Part shown: piece by piece, positions 27,089-37,643 of the stretch | How the letters are laid out: each line of letters starts with the position of its first letter | Numbering within the stretch: position 1 is the first letter of the stretch | Origin: Methanocorpusculum parvum | Lineage (GTDB): Archaea > Halobacteriota > Methanomicrobia > Methanomicrobiales > Methanocorpusculaceae | Length of the DNA stretch: 64,000 nucleotides | NCBI GenBank assembly: GCA_002287215.1 | Contig: LMVO01000002.1 | Coordinates: 1 to 64,000 of the forward strand | Direction of reading: 5' to 3' | Notes under the pieces: generated by a model | What the model saw: only the letters and a program-made list of their open reading frames with translations | What the model was told of the DNA's origin: nothing | The model's database searches: none | Position numbers and translations under genes: made by a program

Positions 27089-27808
27089 ATGACAGAAAAA
27101 AACGGAAATCTTACAGCGGCTGACTTTCATCACGAATTATACCGCAGATTTGATGCGGCAGCCGCCCGCGGAGAAGCACAACTCGAAGTCACGGCAGGAG
27201 AACTGCATAAAACACTCAAAGCTTCAAACAGGCTCTCGATGTGCAGCAACGCCCTGTACGATATGCAAAACATCGGCGATGCGATCCTCTCAGTCCCATC
27301 AGGCGGCGTCGGATCATCGCTTCTGATTCGGTATTCTCTGCCGAGAGAACGAGGCATTGATCTGGAAAAAAGCATCTATGAACGCTCAGCTGTCCTATCC
27401 GGTTATGAAATGCGGATGAAACGGTTTGCCGAAATCGCCGCGGTCCATCCGGTGTTCCGCGATCTTGAACCGATCTCCCGCCAGAAAAAATCCGAGACCG
27501 CGACCAGAAAACTCTGCGATATCACGGCCCAGGCTGCAGAACTTATCTGCAAACACCAGAAGATCCGTGCAGACAACACAAAGTTCGGGACACTCTGCGG
27601 TTCGATCGGCCGATCGGGCATTCTGAGTGATGATGCGTTATATGCTCTTGATTTTGTCAGGATCATTGGCAATTCCAATGCCCGCAAGATTCCTGATGAA
27701 CATCTGCTGGTGCCGGCCGTATTTTCCTATGCCTCACATGCATTTCTGATCTTTGCAGAAGAGGTCGTAGAGAAGCGGCTGATCTGGAAAAAAGAAAAAG
27801 CTGAATAA
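27089..27808 (+). CDS. Unknown two-domain protein coupled to the J-domain gene
   Basis: A 239-residue protein, not confidently recognised. The first 90 residues resemble a small alpha/beta module that I have seen fused to other domains (LSMCSNALYDMQ, then SLLIRYSLPRE). The second half is helical, with LCDITAQAAELICKHQKI and a weakly hydrophobic end, and vaguely recalls DUF4145/HEPN-like helical bundles. The gene starts 3 bp after the J-domain gene and is probably co-transcribed, so it may be a chaperone client or partner. No catalytic residues can be named. Confidence 0.75.
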   Translation: MTEKNGNLTAADFHHELYRRFDAAAARGEAQLEVTAGELHKTLKASNRLSMCSNALYDMQNIGDAILSVPSGGVGSSLLIRYSLPRERGIDLEKSIYERSAVLSGYEMRMKRFAEIAAVHPVFRDLEPISRQKKSETATRKLCDITAQAAELICKHQKIRADNTKFGTLCGSIGRSGILSDDALYALDFVRIIGNSNARKIPDEHLLVPAVFSYASHAFLIFAEEVVEKRLIWKKEKAE

Positions 27809-27812
27809 AATA

Positions 27813-29039
27813 TTATGTGCCGTGATTCCACGAGCACATGTACTCTTTCTGACTGCCGGACAACGAATCGATCGTTGCGCCGACTGCGGCAAGTTTCAGA
27901 CGGGCAATATATTCATCGATCTCCGAGGGGATATCGTGGACTCCGGGCGACATGTTTTTCCCATTCTTTGCTATGTATTCAACCCCAAGCGCCTGGACAG
28001 CAAAGCTCAGATCCATGACTTCGACCGGGTGTCCCATGCCTTTCGGCGTAGCAAGATTGACCAGTCTTCCTTCCGCAAGCAGATGGATCTTTTTGTCTCC
28101 GACAACGTAGGTGTCGATCCCGTCACGGTGTTCGACTGATGATGCATGTTCCTCAAGCCAGGGAATGGATATCTCATTATTGAAATGACCTGCGTTTGCC
28201 AGGATCGCTCCGGATTTTAACAGAGGGAAGTGACGGTCGGTGATGATGTCGCAGTTTCCTGTCGTCGTGATGAACAGATCGCCAAGTTTTGCGGCCTCAT
28301 CCATGCACATCACATCAAACCCGTCAAAGTGTGCCTGAAGGGCGCGGCGCGGGTCGACCTCTGTTACGATGACCCGTGCTCCAAGAGCGCGTGCTTTGGT
28401 GGCGACGCCTCTCCCGCAGTATCCGTATCCGGCAACGACCACGTGTTTTCCGGCAATCAGGACATTTGTTGTAAGCATAATGGAGGCGAGAGCACTTTCG
28501 CCGGTCCCGTGAACATTGTCAAAATAATGTTTCATCGGCGTGTCGTTTACCGACAATACGGGGAACTCAAGCTTTCCTTCAGCCTGCATCGCCTTCAGCC
28601 GGTGGATTCCTGTCGTCGTCTCCTCACATGCCCCGATGATCTGCGGGAGAGCATCCCTTCTGTCGAGATGGACCCGGTTGATCAGATCCATGCCGTCGTC
28701 GATGGTCAGAGTCGGTTTTGCATCAAGTACTTTATCGATCGCTGCGTAATACTCCTCGGTATTACAGCCTCTTTTTGCATAACAGGCGATGCCGCCTTCT
28801 GAAAGTGCCTCTGCCACATCATCCTGGGTGGAAAGCGGATTGCATCCGGTGATATATACCTCAGCTCCCCCTGCCTGCAGTGTTCGAACAAGACATGCGG
28901 TCTTCGCTTCAACATGCAGAGCCATCCCTATTCTCTGCCCTTTGAGAGGTTTTTCCTCTTCAAAGCGCTTTTTGATCGCCGATAATACCGGCATATACTG
29001 TGAAGCCCACTGTATTTTCAGTTCGCCTGAATGTGTCAT
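27813..29039 (-). CDS. ahcY: S-adenosylhomocysteine / S-inosylhomocysteine hydrolase
   Basis: A 408-residue NAD-dependent hydrolase that splits the by-product of SAM-dependent methylation. Seen are SQYMPVL and LHVEAKTACL in the substrate domain, TDDDG-like IDDGMDL, the central VNDTPMKHYFDN, and the NAD site AGYGYCGRG at residues 203-211, then TGNCDII and NAGHFNNEI. The chain ends near WNHGT and lacks the longer bacterial/eukaryotic C-terminal tail. In Methanocaldococcus jannaschii the orthologue was reported to act on S-inosylhomocysteine after deamination, so that may be the true substrate here. It converges with the unknown gene at 27.1 kb (4-bp gap). Confidence 0.93.
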   Translation of the reverse strand: MTHSGELKIQWASQYMPVLSAIKKRFEEEKPLKGQRIGMALHVEAKTACLVRTLQAGGAEVYITGCNPLSTQDDVAEALSEGGIACYAKRGCNTEEYYAAIDKVLDAKPTLTIDDGMDLINRVHLDRRDALPQIIGACEETTTGIHRLKAMQAEGKLEFPVLSVNDTPMKHYFDNVHGTGESALASIMLTTNVLIAGKHVVVAGYGYCGRGVATKARALGARVIVTEVDPRRALQAHFDGFDVMCMDEAAKLGDLFITTTGNCDIITDRHFPLLKSGAILANAGHFNNEISIPWLEEHASSVEHRDGIDTYVVGDKKIHLLAEGRLVNLATPKGMGHPVEVMDLSFAVQALGVEYIAKNGKNMSPGVHDIPSEIDEYIARLKLAAVGATIDSLSGSQKEYMCSWNHGT

Positions 29040-29136
29040 GCCATAACAATTAGCTTTCCGGAGTATTATTCGTTGCTTGCAGGATTAGGTGCCTTCGGAA
29101 AATATACTATTCATAAGAGAGCACATTACTAACCAG

Positions 29137-29985
29137 ATGTATTCTGCAGGACTGATTTTTGAAGGGGGCGGGATGCGCGGAGCATATACGGCCGGGGTCA
29201 TCGATGCATTGATCGAAAACAAACTGGAATTTTCCTCCTGCTACGGGGTCTCTTCCGGGGCATGTCATGCTGCCAGTTATCTCTCCAAACAGCATGGCAG
29301 GGCATACAGGACGATGACCGAGCATATGGGGGACAAACGGTACTTCAGCTACTGGAATTTATTAACCAAAGGGGATCTTTTAGGTCCTGAAATGGTCTTC
29401 CATATAATCCCGGAACAACTTGACCCCTTTGATTATGATGAATATAATAAATATCCCGGCAAGTTTTACTCTGTTGCGACAAACTGTGAGACGGGCGAGG
29501 CTGAATATTTCCATCCGAAAATCATGGAAGAGGACGTAGAGATGATCCATGCATCAAGTGCTCTCCCGATCCTTGCCAAAAAAGTGAAAATCGGTGAGAA
29601 CTATTATTTTGATGGAGGAATATCCGATTCTATCCCTATCAAACGTTCAATTGCCGATGGAAATACAAAGAATGTTCTTGTTTTGACGCAGGATGCGGAT
29701 TATCAGAAGAAATATGACAAGTCGGTGCCCATTTTGAACATCTTCTACCCGAAGTATCCGAAGATGGTTGAGATGGTTGCTACCCGCCATATCAGATATA
29801 ACGAGGCTCTGGAACTTGTTGCCGAAGAAGAAGCTGCCGGAAGAGCATTTGTCATCCGTCCAAAAAACCCGGTCGGTGTTTCCCGAATTAAGTTCAACAA
29901 GGAAAAAATTGCCCAACTCTATCACGACGGATATCATGATACGATAGATAAAATGGATGATCTGATCGCATTTCTGGAGAAGTAA
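29137..29985 (+). CDS. Patatin-like phospholipase, tandem copy 1
   Basis: A 282-residue lipid acyl hydrolase of the YjjU/RssA-type patatin family. The oxyanion loop is EGGGMRGAY, the nucleophile serine is in GVSSGA, and the catalytic aspartate is in DGGISD. Start taken at ATG 29137, which aligns with the second copy's [12 protein letters not shown]; the longer frame uses a GTG at 29089. No signal peptide or membrane helix is seen, so it is probably cytoplasmic. It is about two-thirds identical by eye to the next gene, 6 bp downstream. Confidence 0.87.
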   Translation: MYSAGLIFEGGGMRGAYTAGVIDALIENKLEFSSCYGVSSGACHAASYLSKQHGRAYRTMTEHMGDKRYFSYWNLLTKGDLLGPEMVFHIIPEQLDPFDYDEYNKYPGKFYSVATNCETGEAEYFHPKIMEEDVEMIHASSALPILAKKVKIGENYYFDGGISDSIPIKRSIADGNTKNVLVLTQDADYQKKYDKSVPILNIFYPKYPKMVEMVATRHIRYNEALELVAEEEAAGRAFVIRPKNPVGVSRIKFNKEKIAQLYHDGYHDTIDKMDDLIAFLEK

Positions 29986-29991
29986 CCGTTT

Positions 29992-30846
29992 ATGCGGATG
30001 TATTCTGCCGGACTGATCTTTGAAGGCGGGGGTATGCGCGGAGTATATACAGCCGGAGTCATCGATGCATTTCTGGACAATGATCTGGCGTTTTCCAGTT
30101 GTTACGGCGTATCCGCCGGGGCATGCAATGCTGCATCCTTCATCGCCAGACAGCGCGGGCGGGCATACCGGGTAACGACTGAGTATATCGGAGATAAACG
30201 ATACTGCAGTATCCAAAATCTTCTGAAGACCGGGAATTTGTTCGGCCCCGATATGCTTTATCATATCATTCCCGAAGAGCTCGATCCGTATGATTATGAG
30301 GCTTTTACCCGATATACTGGTAAATTATCTGTCGTTGCCACGAACTGTGAAACAGGGAAAGCTGAATATTTCCATCTGAAAAATATGCGTGAAGAGGTGG
30401 ACATGCTTCAGGCCTCAAGTTCACTCCCGCTCCTTGCAGAAATCGTCAGGATCGATGGGAAAGGATACCTTGACGGCGGCGTATCTGATTCTATCCCGCT
30501 TCAGCGTTCCATTGCAGACGGAAATTTCAAAAACATCATCGTTCTGACTCAGGACGCTTCCTATAGGAAGGAGCCGATGAAGATCATACCGATTCTGAAT
30601 CTTGTTTACAGAAAATATCCGAAATTCGTTCAGCAGCTTGCCACCCGCCATCTCCGGTATAATCAGACCCTGGATCTTCTTGCAAAGGAGGAGTCTGCAG
30701 ACCGGGCGTTTGTGCTCCGTCCGAAAAAACCGGTGAAGATCGGCAGGATCGAGACAAACAAAGCGAAACTTGCCGCCCTCTATGATGACGGATACCGTGA
30801 AACGATGGAAAGAATGAATGATCTGATCGCGTTTCTGGAAAAGTGA
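29992..30846 (+). CDS. Patatin-like phospholipase, tandem copy 2
   Basis: A 284-residue paralogue of the preceding gene. It keeps EGGGMRGVY, the nucleophile in GVSAGA and the aspartate in DGGVSD. Differences cluster at surface positions such as [15 protein letters not shown] versus YFSYWNLLTKGDLLG. Both copies keep the whole catalytic set, so neither is a decaying pseudogene, which suggests different lipid substrates or dosage. The pair is presumably one transcript. Confidence 0.88.
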   Translation: MRMYSAGLIFEGGGMRGVYTAGVIDAFLDNDLAFSSCYGVSAGACNAASFIARQRGRAYRVTTEYIGDKRYCSIQNLLKTGNLFGPDMLYHIIPEELDPYDYEAFTRYTGKLSVVATNCETGKAEYFHLKNMREEVDMLQASSSLPLLAEIVRIDGKGYLDGGVSDSIPLQRSIADGNFKNIIVLTQDASYRKEPMKIIPILNLVYRKYPKFVQQLATRHLRYNQTLDLLAKEESADRAFVLRPKKPVKIGRIETNKAKLAALYDDGYRETMERMNDLIAFLEK

Positions 30847-30901
30847 TCCATTCTCTTTTTTTTCAAACAGACTTTTCTCCAAAAAACGCCAACAGTATTC
30901 T

Positions 30902-31708
30902 ATGGGACTTACCCGGCGAATCATCCCCTGTCTTGATCTGAAAGCTGGACGGGTGGTAAAGGGCGTAAATTTTGAAGGACTCCGCGATGCAGGCGATCCT
31001 GTCGAGCTTGCCGCACGATATAATGAGCAGGGAGCCGATGAAGTCGTATTTCTGGATATAGCTGCCTCCAGGGATAATCGTGACACCATGGTCGATGTGA
31101 TAGGGCGCGCAGCCGACCAGCTTTTTCTCCCGTTAACAGTCGGCGGAGGCATACGCACGGTCAAAGATATCCAGGAGATCCTGCGTGCCGGTGCCGACAA
31201 GGTGAGTCTGAACACCTCTGCAGTAAAAACGCCGGAAGTAATCACGGAAGGTTCCCGGTTATTTGGAAATCAGTGTATTGTACTTGCCGAAGATGTCAGG
31301 AGAAATTATGAGATGCGTGAGGGGGTGACCCCTATCCGTCTTGCAGACGGGAGGGAATGCTGGTATGAAGTCGTTATCTACGGCGGGAGTAAGAGGACCG
31401 GGATCGATGCCGTTTCCTGGGCGCAGGACGCGGTGAAAAGAGGAGCGGGAGAGATACTGCTCACTTCCATGGAAACTGACGGCGTGAAGACCGGTTTCGA
31501 TCTGGAGATCACTTCAGCCGTCTCGGAAAATGTCGATGTCCCGGTGATCGCATCCGGCGGGGTAGGAACTCTGGAGCATTTTTATGACGGGTTTGTCAAA
31601 GGAAAAGCCGATGCCTGCCTTGCGGCGAGCGTGTTTCATTACGGCGAGCTGACGATCCAGTCCGTAAAGGAGTATCTTGCATCACGGGGCGTTTTGGTCC
31701 GGCTGTAA
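30902..31708 (+). CDS. hisF: Imidazole glycerol phosphate synthase, cyclase subunit
   Basis: A 268-residue TIM barrel that forms imidazole glycerol phosphate and AICAR in histidine synthesis, with ammonia from HisH. The catalytic aspartates are Asp12 (PCLDLKAGR) and Asp131 (LAEDVRR). The phosphate-binding loops [14 protein letters not shown] and ASGGVG are present. It begins a cluster with a methyltransferase (1-bp overlap) and hisI. hisE is at 53.4 kb, so the pathway genes are dispersed. Confidence 0.94.
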   Translation: MGLTRRIIPCLDLKAGRVVKGVNFEGLRDAGDPVELAARYNEQGADEVVFLDIAASRDNRDTMVDVIGRAADQLFLPLTVGGGIRTVKDIQEILRAGADKVSLNTSAVKTPEVITEGSRLFGNQCIVLAEDVRRNYEMREGVTPIRLADGRECWYEVVIYGGSKRTGIDAVSWAQDAVKRGAGEILLTSMETDGVKTGFDLEITSAVSENVDVPVIASGGVGTLEHFYDGFVKGKADACLAASVFHYGELTIQSVKEYLASRGVLVRL

Positions 31709-32283
31709 TGAGCTGGCAGACTGATTATCAGACGCGGGGTGCGAGGTGGGGAGGAGCTTCCTATCTTCTCCCGGAGATGCCTGCCGACGCTCTCATTCTT
31801 GAGACTGGGTGCGGGAATGGAAAGACACTTCGTTCACTTAGGCAAGGCGCGATCGGGATCGACATTTCCCCGGCAGCAGTGAGACTTGCCGGACCCTCGG
31901 CGATTGTCGGAGACATTCGCTCTCTTCCGTTCAAAGATTCGGTATTCGACATCATATTCTGCTGGCATGTTCTGGGGCATCTTTCATCTCTGGATCGCAA
32001 TACCGCGGCCAGGGAGATGCTTCGGGTCCTGAAGCCTGAGGGTGTTTTATATTTCAAAGATTTTTCCAGAAACGATTTTCGCTATGGAAAAGGAACTGAA
32101 GTGGAATCGTCTTCATTTTTGCGGGGTGACGGGATCATCACGCATTACTTTGAGCCTGAAGAACTCACAGATCTTTTCGGTCCGTCGGCTATCTCGACCG
32201 CATCCTGGGTCCTTCGGATAAAGGGCGTGGACAACCATAGAGAAGAGATCCTCTTATCTCATAAAAAAACCAATACTGAATAA
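31708..32283 (+). CDS. Class I SAM-dependent methyltransferase
   Basis: A 191-residue Rossmann-fold methyltransferase. Motif I is [12 protein letters not shown] (about residues 31-42), the post-I acidic residue is in GIDISPAAV, motif II-like [14 protein letters not shown] follows, and [19 protein letters not shown] is the usual motif III. The substrate is unknown. Its start codon shares one base with the hisF stop (TAATG), and hisI begins 2 bp after its end, so it is firmly embedded in a histidine-biosynthesis transcript although no methylation step is known there. Confidence 0.88.
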   Translation: MSWQTDYQTRGARWGGASYLLPEMPADALILETGCGNGKTLRSLRQGAIGIDISPAAVRLAGPSAIVGDIRSLPFKDSVFDIIFCWHVLGHLSSLDRNTAAREMLRVLKPEGVLYFKDFSRNDFRYGKGTEVESSSFLRGDGIITHYFEPEELTDLFGPSAISTASWVLRIKGVDNHREEILLSHKKTNTE

Positions 32284-32285
32284 TT

Positions 32286-32657
32286 ATGCCGGATCTTGTT
32301 CCTTCACTCACCTTTACGGACGGGCTCATTCCAGTAATTGTCCAGGATGCAAAAACACTTCAGGTCCTGATGTTTGCATTTGCCAATCAGGAAGCGGTAT
32401 CCCTGACGCTTTCAACAGGGTATGCCCACTACTTCAGCCGTTCACGCGGTAAGATCTGGAAAAAAGGCGAGGAGTCAGGCCACCTCCAGAAGATCGTCCG
32501 GGTTTGTGTTGACTGTGATGAGGATTGTCTGTTATATCAGGTCGAGCAGACCGGGTGTGCCTGTCATGAAGGATATGTCAGCTGTTTTTTCCGGACGATC
32601 GACGGCGAGGTCATCCTTCCTAGATTTAAGGATCCGGCAGATATCTACTCCCGGTGA
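32286..32657 (+). CDS. hisI: Phosphoribosyl-AMP cyclohydrolase
   Basis: A 123-residue enzyme that opens the purine ring of phosphoribosyl-AMP in histidine synthesis. The family block is complete: [28 protein letters not shown] (Mg/Zn ligands including CDxD) and GCACHEGY with the zinc cysteines. The stand-alone, unfused form agrees with a separate hisE at 53.4 kb. It is co-transcribed with hisF and the methyltransferase. Confidence 0.94.
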   Translation: MPDLVPSLTFTDGLIPVIVQDAKTLQVLMFAFANQEAVSLTLSTGYAHYFSRSRGKIWKKGEESGHLQKIVRVCVDCDEDCLLYQVEQTGCACHEGYVSCFFRTIDGEVILPRFKDPADIYSR

Positions 32658-32730
32658 ATCATTTACTGCGCCTTTTGGAACACTATACTAATATCCTATT
32701 GAAACCCCATACATATTGGTTGAATATTTT

Positions 32731-34746
32731 ATGATACTCGTACCTGATACCAGCGTCGTTATCGACGGCCGCGTTACCGCCCTGATCGAGAAAGGGGAAT
32801 ACCGTGACGCAACGATAATAATACCTGAAGCAGTCTTTGCCGAACTCGAGGCACAGGCGAATCAGGGCAGAGAAATAGGTTTTTCCGGCCTCGCCGAGCT
32901 GCAGAAACTTTGCGTTCTTGCCAAACAGGGCAGGATCACCCTACAATATGTCGGTGAACGACCCCGACTCGAGCAGGTGAAATTGGCAGGAGGGGGTGAG
33001 ATCGACTCAATGATCCGGGCAGTTGCCATCGAACATGGAGCCACGTTCCTTACAAGCGACTATGTGCAGGCAGAAGTTGCCCGCGCAAAAGGACTTGACG
33101 TCATTTATCTGAAGTCTGAAACGACCGACAATTTTGCTCCGCTCCAGATCGATGAATTCTTTGATGAAAACACCTTTGCCGTCTATCTCAAGGAGCGTGT
33201 GGCTCCCTGCGCCCGGAAAGGAACGATCAAAGAATCCCGGCTTGTGCAGATCAGGGAGGCGCCCGCTACTGAGTATGAGCTTCGTGCTATCGCTCAGGAA
33301 TGCCTTGAACGCGCAAAACGTCATCCTGACGGATTTGTCGAAGTTGAGATGCCGGGAGTTACGGTTTCCCAGATCGGTTCTATGCGGATCACCACCACGC
33401 GTCCGCCGTTCTCAGACGGGATCGAGGTCACAGTCGTCAGGCCGACGCGTGAGGTCTCCTTCGAATCATACAACTTTGCAGCTGCCTTAAAAGACCGGTT
33501 AAAGGAGGGGGCAGGAGGGATGCTCATCGTCGGCACCCCGGGTTCAGGGAAATCCACCCTTGAGCAGAACATAGCGATCTATCTTGGAAGTCAGAACTTC
33601 ATCGTCAAGACGATCGAGTCCCCGCGTGATCTGATGGTCCCGGACAATATCACTCAGTATACAGCTCTTGACGGCAGTATCGCAGCGACCGGCGAAGTGC
33701 TGACCCTGCTGCGTCCCGATTACGTCATCTTTGATGAAATGCGGAGAAGTGAGGAGCTTTCGGTCTTTGCAGACCTCCGTCTGTCCGGCATCAAAGTGAT
33801 CGGCGGACTCCACGCGAAGTCGGCTCTTGATGCAATGATCCGCCTTGCAAGCCTCGTCGACCTTAATCTGATCCCGCAGATCGTCGCCACGATGGTTTTT
33901 GTGAAAACCGGCGACATCTCAGAAATATATAACGTGTCATCAGGATTCGGCGTGCCAAAAGCGCTTGAGCAGATCGGTGATCCGCAGATCCGGCCCATTG
34001 TCAGACTGACCAACATCATTACTCAGGAAACTGCCGCCGAAGCCTTCAGATATGAAGGCGAGGTCATGGTCACGCCGGCAGCAGGACTTCCCAAAGCAAC
34101 GCCGGTCGTTGTTCCAAAATCAGCTCCAGCCCCGGTCTCTGCGCCGGCTCCGGCACCAAAAGCTCCAGCTCCGGCGCCGGTCACATCTGAACCGACGGCT
34201 CAGGAAGAGCGCTCCGCTCCTCCGGTCCACAGCATGCCAACCTACGAAGTCACCGATGACAATCCTGCATGGGTCGTTTTGGAAAAAGAGATCCAGAATG
34301 AGATCCGCCGGTTCACCGAAGGAGATATCGTTGTCCGCATGATCACCGACACCAAAGCCGCCGTCTATATCGAGGATGCGGATGTACCTGCCGCCATTGG
34401 AAAAGCAGGGAAAAACATCGCGGCGGTCGTCAGCAAAGTCGGCGTTGGAATCGATGTCCGCCCACTAAGCGACCTTCCGGGACGGGAGGTCCTCATCAAT
34501 GATGTCCCGGCGCCCGTTAGCGGATCAGCCGGATTTAAGATCAAGAGCGAGAAAAAACAGCTGTCCATCATATGTCCGGATTATGCAGGTAAAATCGTAG
34601 ACCTTTTCTCAGGAAAAGAGTACCTGTTTACCGCAACTGTTGATGATTACGGTGAAATCCATCTCGCACGAAACTCAAGTATCGCTATGGAAATGATACG
34701 GCGCTACGGTGCCGATGAGGAACTGAAGATCCGTCCCGTCGATTAA
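32731..34746 (+). CDS. PIN-domain/PilT-type ATPase with KH domain
   Basis: A 671-residue archaeal multidomain protein. The N-terminal PIN nuclease domain opens with VPDTSVVIDGR, continues with the acidic EIDSMIRAVA and ends with FLTSDYVQ. A RecA-like secretion/PilT-type ATPase core follows: Walker A GTPGSGKST near residue 268 and Walker B VIFDEMRR near 331. A low-complexity Pro/Ala linker (about residues 455-490) leads to a KH RNA-binding domain (IGKAGKNIAAV). This is the PINc/VapC family ATPase found in most archaea, a presumed RNA-processing or ribosome-associated factor. Start taken at ATG 32731; a TTG 15 bp upstream is possible. It precedes leuS by 20 bp. Confidence 0.9.
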   Translation: MILVPDTSVVIDGRVTALIEKGEYRDATIIIPEAVFAELEAQANQGREIGFSGLAELQKLCVLAKQGRITLQYVGERPRLEQVKLAGGGEIDSMIRAVAIEHGATFLTSDYVQAEVARAKGLDVIYLKSETTDNFAPLQIDEFFDENTFAVYLKERVAPCARKGTIKESRLVQIREAPATEYELRAIAQECLERAKRHPDGFVEVEMPGVTVSQIGSMRITTTRPPFSDGIEVTVVRPTREVSFESYNFAAALKDRLKEGAGGMLIVGTPGSGKSTLEQNIAIYLGSQNFIVKTIESPRDLMVPDNITQYTALDGSIAATGEVLTLLRPDYVIFDEMRRSEELSVFADLRLSGIKVIGGLHAKSALDAMIRLASLVDLNLIPQIVATMVFVKTGDISEIYNVSSGFGVPKALEQIGDPQIRPIVRLTNIITQETAAEAFRYEGEVMVTPAAGLPKATPVVVPKSAPAPVSAPAPAPKAPAPAPVTSEPTAQEERSAPPVHSMPTYEVTDDNPAWVVLEKEIQNEIRRFTEGDIVVRMITDTKAAVYIEDADVPAAIGKAGKNIAAVVSKVGVGIDVRPLSDLPGREVLINDVPAPVSGSAGFKIKSEKKQLSIICPDYAGKIVDLFSGKEYLFTATVDDYGEIHLARNSSIAMEMIRRYGADEELKIRPVD

Positions 34747-34766
34747 CACAATAGGTGAAAACAACA

Positions 34767-37565
34767 ATGGCAAATACCCTGGCAATGACCGAAATTGAAC
34801 CGGAGATCCGCAACGAGTGGATACCGGCATTCGAATCAAATCCTGATGAAACGAAAGACAAGCTGTACGTAAACGTGGCATTCCCCTATCCGAGCGGCGC
34901 AATGCATGTGGGTCACGGGAGGACATACATCATCCCCGACGTGGTTGCCCGCTTCTGGAGAATGCAGGGAAAACAGGTGCTTTTCCCGATGGCGTTCCAT
35001 GTTACCGGGGCTCCGGTTCTCGGCATCGCAAAACGCATCGCGAATAAAGATCAAAAAACGCTCAAGCTCTACGGCGAACTCTACCGGGTCCCAAAGGAAA
35101 CTCTTGCGAACTTCACCGACCCGATCACGATCGTGAATTACTTCGCTGATGAATATGAACGGGTGATGAAACAGCTCGGCCTTTCCATCGACTGGAGACG
35201 CCGGTTCACGACCATCATCCCCCAATACAGCAAATTCATCGAATGGCAGTACACGCATATCTACGGGCAGGGAAAAGTGCAGAAGGGAGAGTATCCGGTA
35301 AGATACTGTCCTGCATGTGATCAGCCTGTCGGTGATCATGATCTTCTTGAGGGCGAGTCCGCTGAGATCATGCACTTTGTGTTTGTGATGTATCAGTTCG
35401 GCGAGTTCCAGATCCCGTGCGCCACCCTTCGTCCGGAGACCATCTTCGGCGTAACAAATCTCTGGGCAAATCCGGAAACCACGTATGTAAAAGCTGAAGT
35501 CGACGGTCAGAAATGGATCATCAGCACGGAAGCAGCGGAAAAACTCCGGATGCAGAAACACATCGTTGTAGAACTCTCGACGCTTCAGGGAACCGAACTC
35601 ATCGACAAGACCGCAAAGAATCCCTATACCGGTGCCGATGTTCCGATCCTTCCCGCTTCCTTCGTAGACCCGGACATGGGATCCGGTCTTGTAATGAGCG
35701 TTCCGGCCCACGCGCCGTTCGATTATATCGCTCTTCGTGATCTTCAGGAAAAAGGAAAGTATACAGATATCAAAGCGATCCCTCTGGTCACCGTTCCAAA
35801 CTTTGGAACGGTCCCGGCACAGGACATCGTCGAAAAGAACAAGATCCCCAACCAGGATGATCCGCGGATGGACGATCTCACGCAGGAGCTTTACACCGCC
35901 GAGTTCTCGAAAGGAAAACTCAACGATAACTGCGGTATCCATGCAGGAAAATCCGTTCGTCAGGCGCGTGAAGATGTGACCCGCGAGTTTACTGAAGAGC
36001 GCGGTTCGATCATTTTCCATGAGATGAGTCAAAAACGCGTGATCTGCCGCTGCGGCGGGCGCGTGTATGTCAAGATCCTGGACGATCAGTGGTTCCTGAA
36101 CTACGGCGATCAGGCCTGGAAAGCTCAGGTCCACGAACAGCTGCCGAAGGTTGAACTTGTTCCGGCCGAAGTTCGCGCCGAGTTCGAGCGGACGATCGAC
36201 TGGCTCAAAGAGTGGCCGTGTTCCCGCCGTGTCGGTCTCGGGACGCATGTTCCGTGGGATCCGAAGTGGCTGTTTGAACCCCTCTCGGACTCGACCGTCT
36301 ATATGGCGTATTACACCATCGCCCATAAGATTTCGACAATACCGTCCGAAAAACTGACGCCGGCCGTCTTTGATTTCATCTTCCTTGGAAAAGGCGATCC
36401 GACAACCATGCCGGTCGATCAGGCTACGCTGCATGAACTCCGTTCCGAGTTCCTGTACTGGTATCCGTATGATTACCGGTTCAGTGCAAAGGATCTGATC
36501 TCCAATCACCTGACCTTCCAGCTCTTCCATCACAAGGCGATCTTCCCTGACAACCTCCAGCCAAAAGGCATGGTCGTTTTCGGGATGGGCCTTTTAAACG
36601 GGATGAAGATGTCCTCCTCAAAAGGAAACGTCTTCCTCTTGGAGGATGCGGCAAACGAGTTCGGAGCAGATACGGTTCGTATGTTCCTTGTCGGCTCTGC
36701 CGAACCCTGGCAGGACTTTGACTGGAGAAATGAACTTGTTCTCTCGGTCAAGAAACAGATCGAACGGATGTGGCAGATCATTCTGGATTCCTCCGATGCA
36801 TCCGGGACCACGCCGATCGATGCATGGCTCGTATCCCGTATGCAGCAGAGGATCGCAGCGGCTACCAAATGTCTGTGCGCCTTCCAGACCAGACAGGCCC
36901 TCCAGGAAGCCTATAACGGCGTTGTTTCGGATCTGGCATGGTACCGCAGACGGCTGCCGGAAGGTTCATCGGGCGGCGCAGTCCAGAAGGAGATCATGTC
37001 CGCATGGATCCGTCTGATGGCCCCGGTCATCCCGTACACTGCCGAGAAACTCTGGAGAGAGACCGGTCATCCAGGTCTTGTCTCATTTGCAGAATGGCCG
37101 GTCGCTGATGAGTCAAAGATCAACAAATCCGTGGAGATCTCCGAGTCACTTATTCAAAGAACGCTGGAAGACATCCAGTCGATCTTAAAACTTGTGCAGA
37201 TCGAGGCGGTCAAAGTTACCCTCTTCATCGCTCCGCAGTGGAAGCGTCATCTCTTCTCCATCGTCGCCGGTGCCGAAGACAAGAGAAATGTGATAAAAAC
37301 CGTCATGGCTGACGAGTCACTCCGCGCAAAAGGAAAAGAGGCAACTGAAGCTTCTCTCCAGACAGTAAAGCTGATCCACTCCCTGTCCCCGGAACTGGTT
37401 TCTGCTATTGCAGATGGTGTTGATGAGACCGCTATCTTCCAGGCAGCTTCCGCATTCATCGAAAAGGAATGCAGACTCGCAGTTGAGATCGTTTCAGCAG
37501 AGGGAAGCGCCCACCCGAAAGCAAAATCGGCGTTGCCGTTCAAACCGGCACTTGTTATTGAGTGA
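34767..37565 (+). CDS. leuS: Leucyl-tRNA synthetase, archaeal type
   Basis: A 932-residue class I synthetase charging tRNA-Leu. The HIGH-type motif is [13 protein letters not shown] (near residue 40) and the KMSKS-type motif is MKMSSSKGN (near 613). The CP1 editing insertion includes [11 protein letters not shown] and [17 protein letters not shown]. The size and the C-terminal extension fit the archaeal/eukaryotic LeuRS group. ATG 34767 is chosen because AGGTG at 34753-34757 is a good ribosome site 9 bp before it; the in-frame GTG at 34755 is part of that site. Confidence 0.95.
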   Translation: MANTLAMTEIEPEIRNEWIPAFESNPDETKDKLYVNVAFPYPSGAMHVGHGRTYIIPDVVARFWRMQGKQVLFPMAFHVTGAPVLGIAKRIANKDQKTLKLYGELYRVPKETLANFTDPITIVNYFADEYERVMKQLGLSIDWRRRFTTIIPQYSKFIEWQYTHIYGQGKVQKGEYPVRYCPACDQPVGDHDLLEGESAEIMHFVFVMYQFGEFQIPCATLRPETIFGVTNLWANPETTYVKAEVDGQKWIISTEAAEKLRMQKHIVVELSTLQGTELIDKTAKNPYTGADVPILPASFVDPDMGSGLVMSVPAHAPFDYIALRDLQEKGKYTDIKAIPLVTVPNFGTVPAQDIVEKNKIPNQDDPRMDDLTQELYTAEFSKGKLNDNCGIHAGKSVRQAREDVTREFTEERGSIIFHEMSQKRVICRCGGRVYVKILDDQWFLNYGDQAWKAQVHEQLPKVELVPAEVRAEFERTIDWLKEWPCSRRVGLGTHVPWDPKWLFEPLSDSTVYMAYYTIAHKISTIPSEKLTPAVFDFIFLGKGDPTTMPVDQATLHELRSEFLYWYPYDYRFSAKDLISNHLTFQLFHHKAIFPDNLQPKGMVVFGMGLLNGMKMSSSKGNVFLLEDAANEFGADTVRMFLVGSAEPWQDFDWRNELVLSVKKQIERMWQIILDSSDASGTTPIDAWLVSRMQQRIAAATKCLCAFQTRQALQEAYNGVVSDLAWYRRRLPEGSSGGAVQKEIMSAWIRLMAPVIPYTAEKLWRETGHPGLVSFAEWPVADESKINKSVEISESLIQRTLEDIQSILKLVQIEAVKVTLFIAPQWKRHLFSIVAGAEDKRNVIKTVMADESLRAKGKEATEASLQTVKLIHSLSPELVSAIADGVDETAIFQAASAFIEKECRLAVEIVSAEGSAHPKAKSALPFKPALVIE

Positions 37566-37574
37566 GTATTCACT

Positions 37575-37602
37575 CAAATATTTCTTTTTTTAAAAAATAT
37601 GG
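37575..37602. terminator. T-rich tract after leuS
   Basis: CAAATATTTCTTTTTTTAAAAAATATGG follows the leuS stop by about 10 bp and precedes the convergent DUF5611 gene end. The T run on the top strand and A run beyond it could end transcripts from both directions. Confidence 0.45.
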
Positions 37603-37643
37603 GTAAGGAGCCGGGCTCCTGAAAAGAGATGGATTATAGGTTC

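Noticed and set aside
34836-36533. 565-codon minus-strand frame inside leuS
   Set aside because: A long shadow frame opposite a highly conserved synthetase gene; His/Arg-rich composition with no family features.
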